Position numbers and translations under genes: made by a program
NCBI GenBank assembly: GCA_024643365.1
Contig: JAHENC010000002.1
Span: 1 to 64,000, forward strand
Direction of reading: 5' to 3'
Source of the DNA: Crocinitomicaceae bacterium
GTDB lineage: Bacteria > Bacteroidota > Bacteroidia > Flavobacteriales_D > Crocinitomicaceae
Length of the DNA: 64,000 nt
Shown here: positions 1 to 10,817 of the stretch, piece by piece
Layout: each line of letters opens with the position of its first letter
Position numbering within the stretch: position 1 is the stretch's first letter
Notes under the pieces: generated by a model
What the model saw: only the letters and a program-made list of their open reading frames with translations
Databases searched by the model: none
What the model was told of the DNA's origin: nothing

Positions 1-14
1 AAGCAACTAAATAA
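1..14 (+). CDS. rpsM: 30S ribosomal protein S13, last codons (partial)
   Basis: Only the last three codons and the stop are inside the window. The frame reads Ala-Thr-Lys-stop (TAA at 12-14). That ending is typical of Bacteroidota S13, and rpsM is the expected gene directly upstream of rpsK in the alpha operon. The identification rests on gene order and this short tail, so it is tentative. Confidence 0.5.
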
Positions 15-26
15 TAAATAGGTATC

Positions 27-413
27 ATGGCAAAAACGAATCAAAAAAAGAAGAAGAACGTTAAAGTTGATGCTGCAGGTGAAGCACATATCCAAGCGAG
101 CTTCAACAATGTAATCATCTCCTTGACGAACAACGCTGGACAAGTGATCTCTTGGTCATCTGCTGGTAAAATGGGCTTCAAAGGTTCTAAAAAGAACACT
201 CCATACGCTGCGCAAATTGCAGGTGAGGATGCATCAAAAGAAGCACACGACTTCGGACTACGTAGAGTGAAAGTTTATGTGAAAGGCCCAGGAGCAGGAC
301 GTGAGTCAGCTATCCGTGCTATCCATAACTCAGGTATTGAAGTAACAGAAATCGTTGACGTTACTCCACTTCCTCACAATGGTTGTAGACCTCCAAAAAG
401 AAGAAGAGTATAA
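27..413 (+). CDS. rpsK: 30S ribosomal protein S11
   Basis: 128 aa, the usual length. S11 sits on the platform of the small subunit and contacts 16S rRNA near the E site. The conserved glycine-rich RNA-contact segment [13 protein letters not shown] and the basic C-terminus CRPPKRRRV are both present. It lies between the rpsM tail and rpsD, the standard order of the bacterial alpha operon, and should be co-transcribed with them. The ATG at 27 follows the preceding stop by 12 nt. Nothing unusual is seen in the protein. Confidence 0.97.
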   Translation: MAKTNQKKKKNVKVDAAGEAHIQASFNNVIISLTNNAGQVISWSSAGKMGFKGSKKNTPYAAQIAGEDASKEAHDFGLRRVKVYVKGPGAGRESAIRAIHNSGIEVTEIVDVTPLPHNGCRPPKRRRV

Positions 414-429
414 TAGAATTATTAACCAA

Positions 430-477
430 CGCGGGAAGAAAATCATCGAAGGAATGCCTTAATTCATGATTCCCGTC
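430..477 (+). promoter_or_regulatory. Structured mRNA element between rpsK and rpsD
   Basis: The 78-nt spacer folds by eye into a stacked stem-loop. CGGGA (432-436) pairs with TCCCG (471-475). After a five-nt bulge, ATCAT (442-446) pairs with ATGAT (466-470). AAGG (449-452) pairs with CCTT (457-460) around an AATG loop. There is no T-run after it, so it is unlikely to be a terminator. S4 is a known translational autoregulator in other phyla, so an S4-responsive leader for rpsD is an inference. Confidence 0.45.
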
Positions 478-491
478 TAAACATAACAGAA

Positions 492-1100
492 ATGGCAAGA
501 TACACAGGTCCTAAATCCAAAATTGCGCGTCGTTTTCGCGATCCAATTTTTGGTCCAGACAAATCCTTGGAAAGAAGAAATTACGGTCCAGGACAACACG
601 GTCCATCTAAAAGAAGAGGTGGCAAACAATCTGAATACGCAATTCAGTTAGGTGAAAAACAAAAAGCGAAATACACTTACGGTATCCTTGAGCGTCAATT
701 TGCTAACATGTTCGACAAAGCGTCTCGCATGAAAGGAATTACCGGAGAAAACTTACTTCAATTATGTGAAGCACGTTTAGATAATACGGTGTATCGTATG
801 GGGATCTCCCCTACTCGTCGTGGTGCACGTCAATTAGTTTCTCACAAACACATCACAGTTAACGGAGAAGTTGTTAATATCCCTTCTTACACATTACGCC
901 CAGGTGACGTAGTAAGTGTTAGAGAGAAATCTAAATCATTAGAGGCTATTAACGATTCTTTAACTGCTAGCAACAAAAAATACGATTGGTTAGATTGGGA
1001 TAATTCCTCAATGTCAGGAAAAGTTCTTAGTCTTCCGGCTCGTGAAATGATCCCAGAGAACATTAAAGAGCAGTTGATCGTCGAATTATACTCTAAATAA
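492..1100 (+). CDS. rpsD: 30S ribosomal protein S4
   Basis: 202 aa. S4 is a primary 16S rRNA-binding protein that nucleates 30S assembly and, in several phyla, represses translation of its own operon. The N-terminus [18 protein letters not shown] lacks the four-cysteine zinc site, so it is the zinc-free form. The S4 RNA-binding domain lies at about residues 95-155 ([10 protein letters not shown] onward). It is the second complete gene of the alpha operon here. The 78-nt spacer before it is longer than the others in the operon and is structured. Confidence 0.97.
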   Translation: MARYTGPKSKIARRFRDPIFGPDKSLERRNYGPGQHGPSKRRGGKQSEYAIQLGEKQKAKYTYGILERQFANMFDKASRMKGITGENLLQLCEARLDNTVYRMGISPTRRGARQLVSHKHITVNGEVVNIPSYTLRPGDVVSVREKSKSLEAINDSLTASNKKYDWLDWDNSSMSGKVLSLPAREMIPENIKEQLIVELYSK

Positions 1101-1116
1101 ACCTAAGCGATAGAAA

Positions 1117-2109
1117 ATGGCAATATTGGATTTTCAAAAACCAGATAAGGTTATCATGCTCAACTCCGATGAATTCAACGGAGAGTTCGAATTTCGTCCA
1201 CTTGAACCTGGATACGGAATAACTGTAGGTAACTCCTTAAGAAGAATTCTACTTTCTTCGCTTGAAGGATTTGCTATTTCTTCTGTTAAAATTCAAGGTG
1301 CAGACCACGAATTTTCTACGTTGAAAGGTGTAGTTGAGGATATTACCGAAATCGTTTTGAATTTGAAACAAGTTCGTTTCAAACGTCAAATAGAAGGAAC
1401 CGATTCAGAAACTGTTATTGTTTCTATTGGTGGACAAAATCAATTAACCGCTGGTGACATCGGTAAATTTACAAGTGCTTTCCAAGTGTTGAATCCAGAT
1501 CTAGTGATTTGCAACATGGAATCTTCTGTAAAAATTGAAATGGAATTGACAATCATCAAAGGACGTGGTTACGTTCCTGCAGAGGAAAACAAAACAGCTA
1601 ACGCTACTTTTGGTACAATCTCGATTGACTCGATTTTTACTCCAATCGTTAATGTTCAATACACTATTGAAAATTATCGTGTAGAACAAAAAACGGATTA
1701 CGAGAAATTGGTTTTTAACATTAAAACTGATGGATCTATTCACCCGAAAGAAGCATTGAAAGAAGCTGCTAAAATTTTAATTCACCACTTTATGTTGTTC
1801 TCTGATGAGCGCATTACTTTAGACAGTGAAATTAAAGCTGAATCAGAAGAATTTGATGAAACTTCACTTCACATGCGTCAGTTATTGAAAACAAAATTGG
1901 TTGATATGGATTTATCCGTTCGCGCCTTGAATTGTTTGAAAGCTGCAGATGTTGAAACGTTAGGAGACCTAGTTTCTTATGCGAAATCAGACTTGTTGAA
2001 ATTCAGAAACTTCGGTAAGAAGTCTTTAACTGAATTGGAAGACTTAGTTGATAGCAAAGGATTAACTTTCGGTATGAACGTTGCGAAATATAAATTAGAC
2101 AAAGATTAG
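1117..2109 (+). CDS. rpoA: DNA-directed RNA polymerase subunit alpha
   Basis: 330 aa, normal length. The N-terminal domain (about 1-235) dimerises and nucleates assembly of the polymerase core; it contains the conserved [17 protein letters not shown] segment. The C-terminal domain (about 255-325) carries the helix-hairpin-helix fold that touches upstream promoter DNA and activators, seen as [16 protein letters not shown] followed by [16 protein letters not shown]. The gene is 16 nt after rpsD and 11 nt before rplQ, so one transcript is expected. Confidence 0.98.
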   Translation: MAILDFQKPDKVIMLNSDEFNGEFEFRPLEPGYGITVGNSLRRILLSSLEGFAISSVKIQGADHEFSTLKGVVEDITEIVLNLKQVRFKRQIEGTDSETVIVSIGGQNQLTAGDIGKFTSAFQVLNPDLVICNMESSVKIEMELTIIKGRGYVPAEENKTANATFGTISIDSIFTPIVNVQYTIENYRVEQKTDYEKLVFNIKTDGSIHPKEALKEAAKILIHHFMLFSDERITLDSEIKAESEEFDETSLHMRQLLKTKLVDMDLSVRALNCLKAADVETLGDLVSYAKSDLLKFRNFGKKSLTELEDLVDSKGLTFGMNVAKYKLDKD

Positions 2110-2120
2110 AAATTTTAGTC

Positions 2121-2744
2121 ATGAGACACGGAAATAAAATAAATCACTTAGGAAGAAAAACAAGCCACCGCAAAGCAATGCTTCAAAATATGGCTTGTTC
2201 ATTAATCGAACACAAGCGTATTTCTACCACAATCGCTAAAGCAAAAACGTTACGCGTATTTGTTGAACCGATTTTAACGAAAGCAAAAACAGATTCTACT
2301 CACTCACGTCGTGTTGTATTCTCTTACCTTCAAAATAAAGAAATGGTAACTGAATTATTCCGTGAAGTAGCGCCGAAAATTGCTAACCGTGCTGGTGGTT
2401 ACACACGTATCATTCGTACTGGTTACCGTTTAGGTGACAACGCGGAAATGTGTATGATCGAATTAGTTGACTACAATGAATTGTACAACAACGATAACGC
2501 CAAGAAAACTACACGTCGTTCTCGTCGTGGTGGTGCTAAAAAAGAAGATAACGTTACTGTAGAAGCAACTGAATCTACTGAAGCAGTTGTTGAAGAAGCA
2601 GTAGTTGTAGAAAACGTTGCAGAAGAAGTTGTTGTGGAAGAAGCTCCAGTTGAAGAGGCAGTAGTTGAAGAAACTGCTCCGGAAGCAACATCGGAAGATG
2701 CTCCAGCAGCTGACGAATCTGAAAACAGCGAAGAAAAAGCATAA
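2121..2744 (+). CDS. rplQ: 50S ribosomal protein L17 with acidic C-terminal extension
   Basis: 207 aa, against about 115-130 for ordinary L17. Residues 1 to about 122 are a normal L17 (start [18 protein letters not shown]). A short basic linker ([12 protein letters not shown]) follows, then roughly 70 residues made almost only of Glu, Val, Ala and Pro. Such a tail is probably disordered and solvent-exposed on the large subunit near the exit-tunnel face; its role is unknown. Last gene of the alpha operon, closed by a strong terminator. Confidence 0.96.
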   Translation: MRHGNKINHLGRKTSHRKAMLQNMACSLIEHKRISTTIAKAKTLRVFVEPILTKAKTDSTHSRRVVFSYLQNKEMVTELFREVAPKIANRAGGYTRIIRTGYRLGDNAEMCMIELVDYNELYNNDNAKKTTRRSRRGGAKKEDNVTVEATESTEAVVEEAVVVENVAEEVVVEEAPVEEAVVEETAPEATSEDAPAADESENSEEKA

Positions 2745-2761
2745 ATTGACATATTGTTAAT

Positions 2762-2792
2762 AAAAAAAGGCGGATTTTATCCGCCTTTTTTT
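2762..2792 (+). terminator. Rho-independent terminator after rplQ
   Basis: Perfect 7-bp stem GGCGGAT/ATCCGCC (2769-2775 and 2779-2785) with a TTT loop, flanked by seven A and seven T. It closes the alpha operon before carA. Confidence 0.93.
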
Positions 2793-2824
2793 ATTTATAA
2801 TAACCTCATTTGGCCTAGAGTTTC

Positions 2825-2832
2825 TAATTTTG
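2825..2832 (+). promoter_or_regulatory. Putative -7 box for carA
   Basis: TAATTTTG fits the Bacteroidota -7 consensus TAnnTTTG, 22 nt before the carA ATG and downstream of the rplQ terminator. No well-spaced -33 TTG was found (the nearest TTTG at 2809 is too close). Confidence 0.45.
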
Positions 2833-2846
2833 AGTAAAATTAATTC

Positions 2847-5238
<2,392 letters not shown>

Positions 5239-5241
5239 GTC

Positions 5242-5685
5242 TTGGGGCATCGTTTTAATCTTCGTGTATACGCATTGATTACCGATGAACAAAATCGCAT
5301 CCTGCTTTCAGATGAGTTCCGTTTTGGACACTTTTTTACAAAATTTCCCGGTGGAGGAGTAGAAGCAAATGAAGGAATCTTAGATGCCTTGAAAAGAGAA
5401 TTACAAGAGGAGTTATCCGCAGAAATGTCGGACTCCTCTTTTTTTTATTTCAATGATTTCGAACAAGTATCTTCTTTTGATCCTTCACAGCAACTTGTGG
5501 CATTTTACTATCTCGTAAGACTGAAGGAGCCAGAAAAAATTGGGGCAAATACCTACTCTATTCCATTTCAAGAAGAAACAGAAAAACAAAGATGGGTGTA
5601 TTTACATGAGCTAAAGGAACAAGATTTCACCTTTCCAATTGACCAAATAGTACTGGCAAAATTACAGGAAACGCTTATTTCTTGA
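5242..5685 (+). CDS. Nudix hydrolase
   Basis: 147 aa. A complete Nudix box is visible: G at the start of GVEANE, then seven residues, then RELQEEL, matching Gx5Ex7REUxEExGU. It should hydrolyse a nucleoside diphosphate linked to another group; the substrate cannot be told. The start has to be TTG at 5242. The frame is the same as eno, whose TAA is at 5236-5238, and the first in-frame ATG (5425) lies after the Nudix box. It probably depends on the carA-eno transcript. It overlaps the convergent gene by 11 nt. Confidence 0.85.
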   Translation: MGHRFNLRVYALITDEQNRILLSDEFRFGHFFTKFPGGGVEANEGILDALKRELQEELSAEMSDSSFFYFNDFEQVSSFDPSQQLVAFYYLVRLKEPEKIGANTYSIPFQEETEKQRWVYLHELKEQDFTFPIDQIVLAKLQETLIS

Positions 5686-6565
5686 AATTAGGAGCGACAA
5701 CGAGTTCTTTCGTTCCATGTGTCCAAGAGTAAAAACCTTCACCAGATTTAACTCCTTTTTTTCCAGCCATGACCATGTTCACTAATAATGGACAAGGTGC
5801 ATATTTTGGATTTCCAAATCCATCGTGCAAAACTTCTAAAATGGCCAAACAAACATCTAAACCAATAAAATCTGCCAATTGCAGAGGACCCATTGGATGA
5901 GCCATACCTAATTTCATCACAGTGTCAATTTCTTCAACTCCTGCAACACCTTCAAACAAAGTATAGATTGCTTCATTGATCATCGGCATCAAAATACGGT
6001 TGGCAACGAATCCTGGATAGTCATTTACTTCAACTGGTACTTTCTTCAACTGGCGTGAAGTTTCCATAATGAGGTTTGTCACCTCATCTGATGTTGAATA
6101 CCCACGAATAATCTCCACCAATTTCATTACTGGTACTGGATTCATGAAGTGCATACCAATTACTTTATCTGCACGATTTGTAACAGAAGCGATTTTTGTG
6201 ATTGAAATAGAAGATGTATTCGTCGCTAGAATTACCTCCGGCGCTGTTACTTCATCTAATTCTTTAAATATTTTTAGTTTTAAATCGATATTTTCTGTCG
6301 CCGCTTCTACAACTAATTCAACACCTTTTACACCTTCTGCAATGCTCGTGAATGTTTTTAAATTATTTAAAGTTGCTTCTTTCTCCGCTGCGGTGATGGC
6401 TTCTTTTGCCACTTGACGATCCAAGTTTTTCCCAATCGTAACAATGGCTTTATCCAATGCCGTTTGAGAAACATCAATTAAATGGACTTGGTGATTAAAT
6501 TGAGCAAAGACATGCGCAATTCCATTTCCCATTGTACCAGCACCAATAACAGCAACATTTTTCAT
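5675..6565 (-). CDS. 3-hydroxybutyryl-CoA dehydrogenase family protein
   Basis: 296 aa. NAD(P)-dependent oxidation or reduction of 3-hydroxyacyl-CoA, as in fatty acid or butyrate metabolism. The Rossmann motif GAGTMGNG is at residues 7-14, the catalytic-site segment HFMNPVPVMKLVEII is near 140, and the C-terminal domain has RILMPMINEA. I place the start at the ATG at 6565; a TTG three codons upstream is less likely. A TATATTTG box on this strand (6584-6591) lies just upstream. It is a single-gene unit, divergent from the flippase. Confidence 0.9.
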   Translation of the reverse strand: MKNVAVIGAGTMGNGIAHVFAQFNHQVHLIDVSQTALDKAIVTIGKNLDRQVAKEAITAAEKEATLNNLKTFTSIAEGVKGVELVVEAATENIDLKLKIFKELDEVTAPEVILATNTSSISITKIASVTNRADKVIGMHFMNPVPVMKLVEIIRGYSTSDEVTNLIMETSRQLKKVPVEVNDYPGFVANRILMPMINEAIYTLFEGVAGVEEIDTVMKLGMAHPMGPLQLADFIGLDVCLAILEVLHDGFGNPKYAPCPLLVNMVMAGKKGVKSGEGFYSWTHGTKELVVAPNFKK

Positions 6566-6583
6566 AAAAATCAATTTAGTTCA

Positions 6584-6591
6584 CAAATATA
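6584..6591 (-). promoter_or_regulatory. Putative -7 box for the hydroxyacyl-CoA dehydrogenase
   Basis: Reads TATATTTG on the minus strand, matching TAnnTTTG, 26 nt before the ATG at 6565. It lies back to back with the plus-strand box at 6599-6606, so the two promoters probably compete or share regulation. Confidence 0.5.
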
Positions 6592-6598
6592 ATCATTG

Positions 6599-6606
6599 TA
6601 TCTTTG
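6599..6606 (+). promoter_or_regulatory. Putative -7 box for the flippase gene
   Basis: TATCTTTG matches TAnnTTTG exactly. Its first base is only 14 nt before the ATG at 6613, so transcription would begin at or next to the start codon. Confidence 0.5.
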
Positions 6607-6612
6607 TCCTGA

Positions 6613-7911
6613 ATGGCTATTGAACGAATTCGTCAACTACTCGGATCTGATTTCTCAAAATCGTTGAGTGTCTTATTATCCGGAACAATCATTGCTCAAG
6701 CAGTTGGGTATTTGATTGCACCGATTTTAACACGACTGTATACGACTGCTGAAATGGGTGAATTGGGATTCTATATGCGTTTAACTGGATTTATTTCCGC
6801 TATAGCTACCTTGCGTTATGAAGCGGCATTGCCTTTGCCAAAGCTCGATGGACATTCCTTTTTGTTATATCGTTTATCCTACCGAATTTCATTCATCGTA
6901 TTAATTCTCGCGAGCTTCGTGTTTTTAATCCTTTATTATCAAGGATTAGATGAGAAATTCAGTTGGTGGTTTTTCCCATTAACCATTATGAGCGCTGCTT
7001 GTATAATTGTGGTCAATATTGGAACTAGCTGGTCCGTGCGTATAGGTAAATACGGAATTATTTCCCGCCAAAAAATCACGAATTCCACAGTGTCGAACGG
7101 ATTAAAATGGGCATTCGCTTACCTTCACTTGAGTACTTTTGGACTCATTCTTGCGACATTCATAGCATCCCTCCTATCCTCTTTGGAATTCGCATTTAAT
7201 TTCGGGAAGATTCATCAAAAATTTAAACACTTTATTTCTAAAAGAAAAACAGCTGCACTTATGCGTCAGCACAAGGAATTCCCTACCTTAAATTTACCAC
7301 ATGTTTTTGTAGACAATGGAAGAGACATGCTCATTGCTACTTTCATTTTTGCCTACTATTCTGAATCCGTCTATGGGTCATTTAACCATTCCTACACGAT
7401 GTTGAGACTTCCATTGATGCTCATCGGTGTTTCCTTAGGTCAATTATTCTATAACAGAGCGTCGGAATTATATAACCAAGGTAAATCCATGGTTCCTTTA
7501 TTGAATAAAATGTTGCTTGTACTAACTGGACTTTCCATTGTTCCATTCAGCATCTTATTCTTTTATGGTGAATTCTTATTTGCCTTTGTATTCGGAAAAG
7601 ACTGGGCATTGTCCGGTTCTTATTCAGAAACGATGTCTGTTTGGTTGATGATCAATTTCATTTTATCACCAATTGCAGCTTTGCCATTGATTTTAAGTAA
7701 ACAGAAAGTATTCTTTATGATGGGAATTGTCAGCTCATTGATACAAGTAATTCCACTCTGGTTATTACCAATGAAACTAGGAAAAACACAAGAAGTTTTT
7801 CACCTAAGTCTTCAGATTATATCTTACACTCAGGCAGCATGGTTACTCATTACGATTGGCGTATTTTACTATTATGCTTTAAAAGCTGCCCCCGAAAAAA
7901 TAGCATCGTAA
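6613..7911 (+). CDS. Oligosaccharide flippase (Wzx-like, MOP superfamily)
   Basis: 432 aa, hydrophobic throughout with about 12 membrane segments. The opening stretch (LLSGTIIAQAVGYLIAPILT) is typical of polysaccharide biosynthesis flippases of the MATE/MOP superfamily. It should move lipid-linked oligosaccharide across the inner membrane for surface polysaccharide assembly. It opens the polysaccharide locus and overlaps the convergent glycosyltransferase by 40 nt at its 3' end. The specific glycan is unknown. Confidence 0.85.
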   Translation: MAIERIRQLLGSDFSKSLSVLLSGTIIAQAVGYLIAPILTRLYTTAEMGELGFYMRLTGFISAIATLRYEAALPLPKLDGHSFLLYRLSYRISFIVLILASFVFLILYYQGLDEKFSWWFFPLTIMSAACIIVVNIGTSWSVRIGKYGIISRQKITNSTVSNGLKWAFAYLHLSTFGLILATFIASLLSSLEFAFNFGKIHQKFKHFISKRKTAALMRQHKEFPTLNLPHVFVDNGRDMLIATFIFAYYSESVYGSFNHSYTMLRLPLMLIGVSLGQLFYNRASELYNQGKSMVPLLNKMLLVLTGLSIVPFSILFFYGEFLFAFVFGKDWALSGSYSETMSVWLMINFILSPIAALPLILSKQKVFFMMGIVSSLIQVIPLWLLPMKLGKTQEVFHLSLQIISYTQAAWLLITIGVFYYYALKAAPEKIAS

Positions 7912-8927
7912 ATTGCTGAGAATTTTTTTCGGTTCGAATCTTTAGTTGCTTTTTGATCAATAATCTTTTGATTTCGCTCTTGAACCGACGGAGCATCCAT
8001 TTGTAATAAGCGCTCCACATCCTTACTCAAATCCCCTGAAGAAATTAATCCGTTTACTCCATCTTCGATCCATTCTCTATTCGCAGGCAAGTCGGAAACA
8101 ATGGGCAAACAGCCATAAGCAAGGGCTTCTAGTAAACTAATCGATGTTCCATCCGTTGTTGGAACGGAAACATAAATCGTGGATGTCAAATAATTTTGTT
8201 GATTATCTTTCCCCGCTTGAAAACCTAAAAACTGAAAACTTCCTTCGGGCAATTTTTCTTCGGCAAGTTGCTGTAGTTTTTCGGTCTGTGATCCACTCGC
8301 TGCGATGTGTAATTTCCAATCTGCATTTTTCGATAGGAAATCGGACAATTGACTAATGATTTGATCAATTTGATACAAGGATTCATGCATTCGATTAGAA
8401 TAGATGATTTTTTTTCGCTGCGCCCCTTGTTCGACGGATTGAATTTCCACCCCAAAATTGGCAACTGTCACCGGAACTTTACCAATCAAACCATAAATGG
8501 CATCAGCCATGAATTGCGCATCAGCAGTAATCGCATCAGCACTTTTGAGAATGTATTGAACCATCCAACGGTGAAGAAAACTGGTATGAGGTAATTTCAA
8601 TACATCGCTTCCCCAAGTGGTCACAACTAATGGTCTTCTGCCTCTATTCGCCAAAGCGGTAATGAATCCATAGGCATTTGCTTGGTGAACGTGAATAATG
8701 TCTGGCTGTTCTTCTTTGATGATTTTTCGAAGAATTAGAACATTCTTCCACATGGCAAAGGGATTCTTCAATTCAAAATTGACCTTTCTAGACGGAAACT
8801 GCTCACTTTCTTGATTGGAAACCAACAAAATCTCATCAAAACAATTTTCAACGAGATTTCGGTAATTAAGTAAATGGGCATTTCCCTTACTTCCACCAAT
8901 TAACAATAATGACTTTGACTTAAGCAT
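7872..8927 (-). CDS. Glycosyltransferase family 4
   Basis: 351 aa from the ATG at 8927. GT-B fold: the N-terminal half has DIIHVHQANAYGF and VVTTWGSDVLKLPH, and the C-terminal donor domain has SLLEALAYGCLPIVSDLP followed by EWIEDGVNGLI. It should add a sugar from a nucleotide-sugar donor to a growing lipid-linked glycan. An upstream in-frame Met at 8975 exists, but the ATG at 8927 overlaps the stop of the preceding gene by 8 nt, the usual arrangement for coupled genes. Third gene of a minus-strand operon with the polymerase and the acyltransferase. Confidence 0.88.
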   Translation of the reverse strand: MLKSKSLLLIGGSKGNAHLLNYRNLVENCFDEILLVSNQESEQFPSRKVNFELKNPFAMWKNVLILRKIIKEEQPDIIHVHQANAYGFITALANRGRRPLVVTTWGSDVLKLPHTSFLHRWMVQYILKSADAITADAQFMADAIYGLIGKVPVTVANFGVEIQSVEQGAQRKKIIYSNRMHESLYQIDQIISQLSDFLSKNADWKLHIAASGSQTEKLQQLAEEKLPEGSFQFLGFQAGKDNQQNYLTSTIYVSVPTTDGTSISLLEALAYGCLPIVSDLPANREWIEDGVNGLISSGDLSKDVERLLQMDAPSVQERNQKIIDQKATKDSNRKKFSAIYDAIFSGAAFKA

Positions 8928-10137
8928 ATGCACTTTCTTTAGTTCGATAACACTGAAAAATCCAAGCAATTCCAATGCAAAACAATAACTCGATATTCCG
9001 TTCTGTCAATGGATTATTTGTCATGGCACTCACCATCATCATAATCAACATTAAACTACCTTTCAAACTCATTTCATTCATGGATGCCACTAATTTTCTG
9101 AATGGAATCAAAAAGATTGAAAGGTAAATCAAGAGTCCAAGTAATCCATAGCGCCAAGTCATTAGGATGTACTCGTTTTCTGAATATATCTTATTTTGAT
9201 AGAAATATTCCTTGTAAGGACCATGTCCGAACAAAGTCTCTTCCATAATCATTTTTCCAAGCAAATTCCATGTTTCCAATCTTCCTCTTGCTGAACCACT
9301 ATGAAACACTGTCCCATCCAATAAACTATTGTTATATGATGTGAATTGAAAAAATGAAGTGGCCAACATCCATGCGATGAAAAAGGTGACAATCGTTCCT
9401 AAAATAAGATATCCCCATTGTTTTTTTGTCCAAATTGTTGCTTTGAAAATAGCGAGAAAGGCAAAAATACAGAAGATGAAAAGTAGTGCTGTTCTAGACT
9501 GACAAAGAAAGACAAAAAGTAAACTCAAGAAAAACAGCGTCAAGTTCTTTCGATTTACTTGAATCGGGAAATAATACAAACTAAAAAAGCCAAACAAAAG
9601 AGCATTGATATTTGGATTACCCATTGTTCCAACTAGGCGTTTAACCGCAGGAGCACCAAGGGAATCTTTTCCGAAATAACGTATTTGAAGTCCACCATTG
9701 TAATAATGCTCCAGTATTTTATTCAAAGGGGTAAATTCAAAAAAATGAATACTGTTGATCACGATTAAAACACCAAATACCCAAGGAATGAATCGTTTAA
9801 ATAATGAATAATCCAGCAAGGAAAAAAACCAGATCGCTACACCAAATTTGATCCATTTGTACACTTCGAAATAATCACTAATAGAGGTATGATGACCTTG
9901 AATAGAGATAGAAAAAAGGACGACAACAGAAAAAATAAAGGGTATCCATGCTCCATAACTGTTGGCTAATTGTAACCTGTTCATCCAAACAAATCCAATC
10001 ATTATTGGTAAACAAATGTCAAGAATGTGAATCGACGGCAACGTTGAATCTATAGTGATTGCTGGCAAACACAAGGAGGCGAAAACAATAAACACCCCTA
10101 AATAAGTGACCCATGTCTTACTCTTTGGTCCACTCAT
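8920..10137 (-). CDS. O-antigen ligase/polymerase-like membrane protein
   Basis: 405 aa with about 10-12 hydrophobic segments and one larger polar loop (about residues 260-310) holding GSARGRLETWNLLGKMIMEE and FGHGPYKEYF. That pattern (an R-x-x-x-W-like motif in a periplasmic loop, then a GxGP motif) is seen in Wzy/WaaL superfamily proteins, which polymerise or ligate O-antigen-type glycans in the periplasm. Polymerase and ligase cannot be told apart by sequence alone. It overlaps the acyltransferase upstream by 20 nt and the glycosyltransferase downstream by 8 nt. Confidence 0.8.
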   Translation of the reverse strand: MSGPKSKTWVTYLGVFIVFASLCLPAITIDSTLPSIHILDICLPIMIGFVWMNRLQLANSYGAWIPFIFSVVVLFSISIQGHHTSISDYFEVYKWIKFGVAIWFFSLLDYSLFKRFIPWVFGVLIVINSIHFFEFTPLNKILEHYYNGGLQIRYFGKDSLGAPAVKRLVGTMGNPNINALLFGFFSLYYFPIQVNRKNLTLFFLSLLFVFLCQSRTALLFIFCIFAFLAIFKATIWTKKQWGYLILGTIVTFFIAWMLATSFFQFTSYNNSLLDGTVFHSGSARGRLETWNLLGKMIMEETLFGHGPYKEYFYQNKIYSENEYILMTWRYGLLGLLIYLSIFLIPFRKLVASMNEMSLKGSLMLIMMMVSAMTNNPLTERNIELLFCIGIAWIFQCYRTKESAYA

Positions 10138-10696
10138 CGTAATACGCTCTTAACTCAGGGTGCTGCCTCATTTGACGTTCATCTAAGTTTCGGGTATCAC
10201 CAGTAACCTTTGCTGGATTCCCGGAAATAATGGAAAAATCAGGGAATTCACCACGAACATAACTGTAGGCTGAGACGATTGAACCTTTGCCAATTTTTGT
10301 TTTTGGCATAATGGTGGAATGCGGACCGATAAACGTGTATTTACCGATGTATACCTCTCCCCGCTCGTATCCTTTCATCTCACCCTGACCATAATGTTTT
10401 CCGTAAAGTCGAATGGACATATGACTCGAATGCGAGGTAATGTTGATAAACGTGGTAAGTTGACACCCTTCTTCGATCGTAATTCCGTTACTCGCTTCAA
10501 TGTAATTATAGTGTCCAATAAAAACATTTGTTCCTAAAGTTAAACATTGCGGATGATCAATATAAGTGGTGTTGGAAATGCGTGTTTTTTCAATGCGTTT
10601 TCCATCCTTGTCAAAAATTCGACCGTTCATCGCTGGACGAAACAATAAAAAAAATCGTCTCAGAATTTTGTCAATAAATTTTTGTTTGCCCAACAT
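10118..10696 (-). CDS. Hexapeptide-repeat (left-handed beta-helix) acyltransferase
   Basis: 192 aa. Imperfect hexapeptide repeats run from about residue 50 to 165, for example TNVFIGHYNYIEASNGITI and YTFIGPHSTIMPKTKIGKGS, ending with the family hallmark SGNPAKVTG. Related enzymes O- or N-acetylate sugars with acetyl-CoA, so it probably decorates the glycan made here. First gene of the minus-strand polysaccharide operon. A weak -7 box (TATCTTCG on the minus strand, 10715-10722) lies 26 nt upstream. Confidence 0.85.
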   Translation of the reverse strand: MLGKQKFIDKILRRFFLLFRPAMNGRIFDKDGKRIEKTRISNTTYIDHPQCLTLGTNVFIGHYNYIEASNGITIEEGCQLTTFINITSHSSHMSIRLYGKHYGQGEMKGYERGEVYIGKYTFIGPHSTIMPKTKIGKGSIVSAYSYVRGEFPDFSIISGNPAKVTGDTRNLDERQMRQHPELRAYYDEWTKE

Positions 10697-10798
10697 AGGA
10701 TTTTGATTGCCTAGCGAAGATAATGAAATTTTCCTACTTCCTTCATTCGCGTCACGGACTACTAAAAAAGATCCAATTCAATCATCGCAGAAAATAAG

Positions 10799-10806
10799 TA
10801 TTTTTG
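10799..10806 (+). promoter_or_regulatory. Putative -7 box for the plus-strand polysaccharide operon
   Basis: TATTTTTG fits TAnnTTTG, 19 nt before the ATG at 10818. It lies in the 121-nt divergent gap between the two polysaccharide operons. No clear -33 TTG at standard spacing. Confidence 0.4.
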
Positions 10807-10817
10807 TTTGAATTCCG

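Noticed and set aside
2471-2752. Ser/Thr/Ala-rich 93-aa open frame on the minus strand
   Set aside because: It is the antisense shadow of the Glu/Val/Ala tail of L17; low complexity, no promoter, no homology seen.
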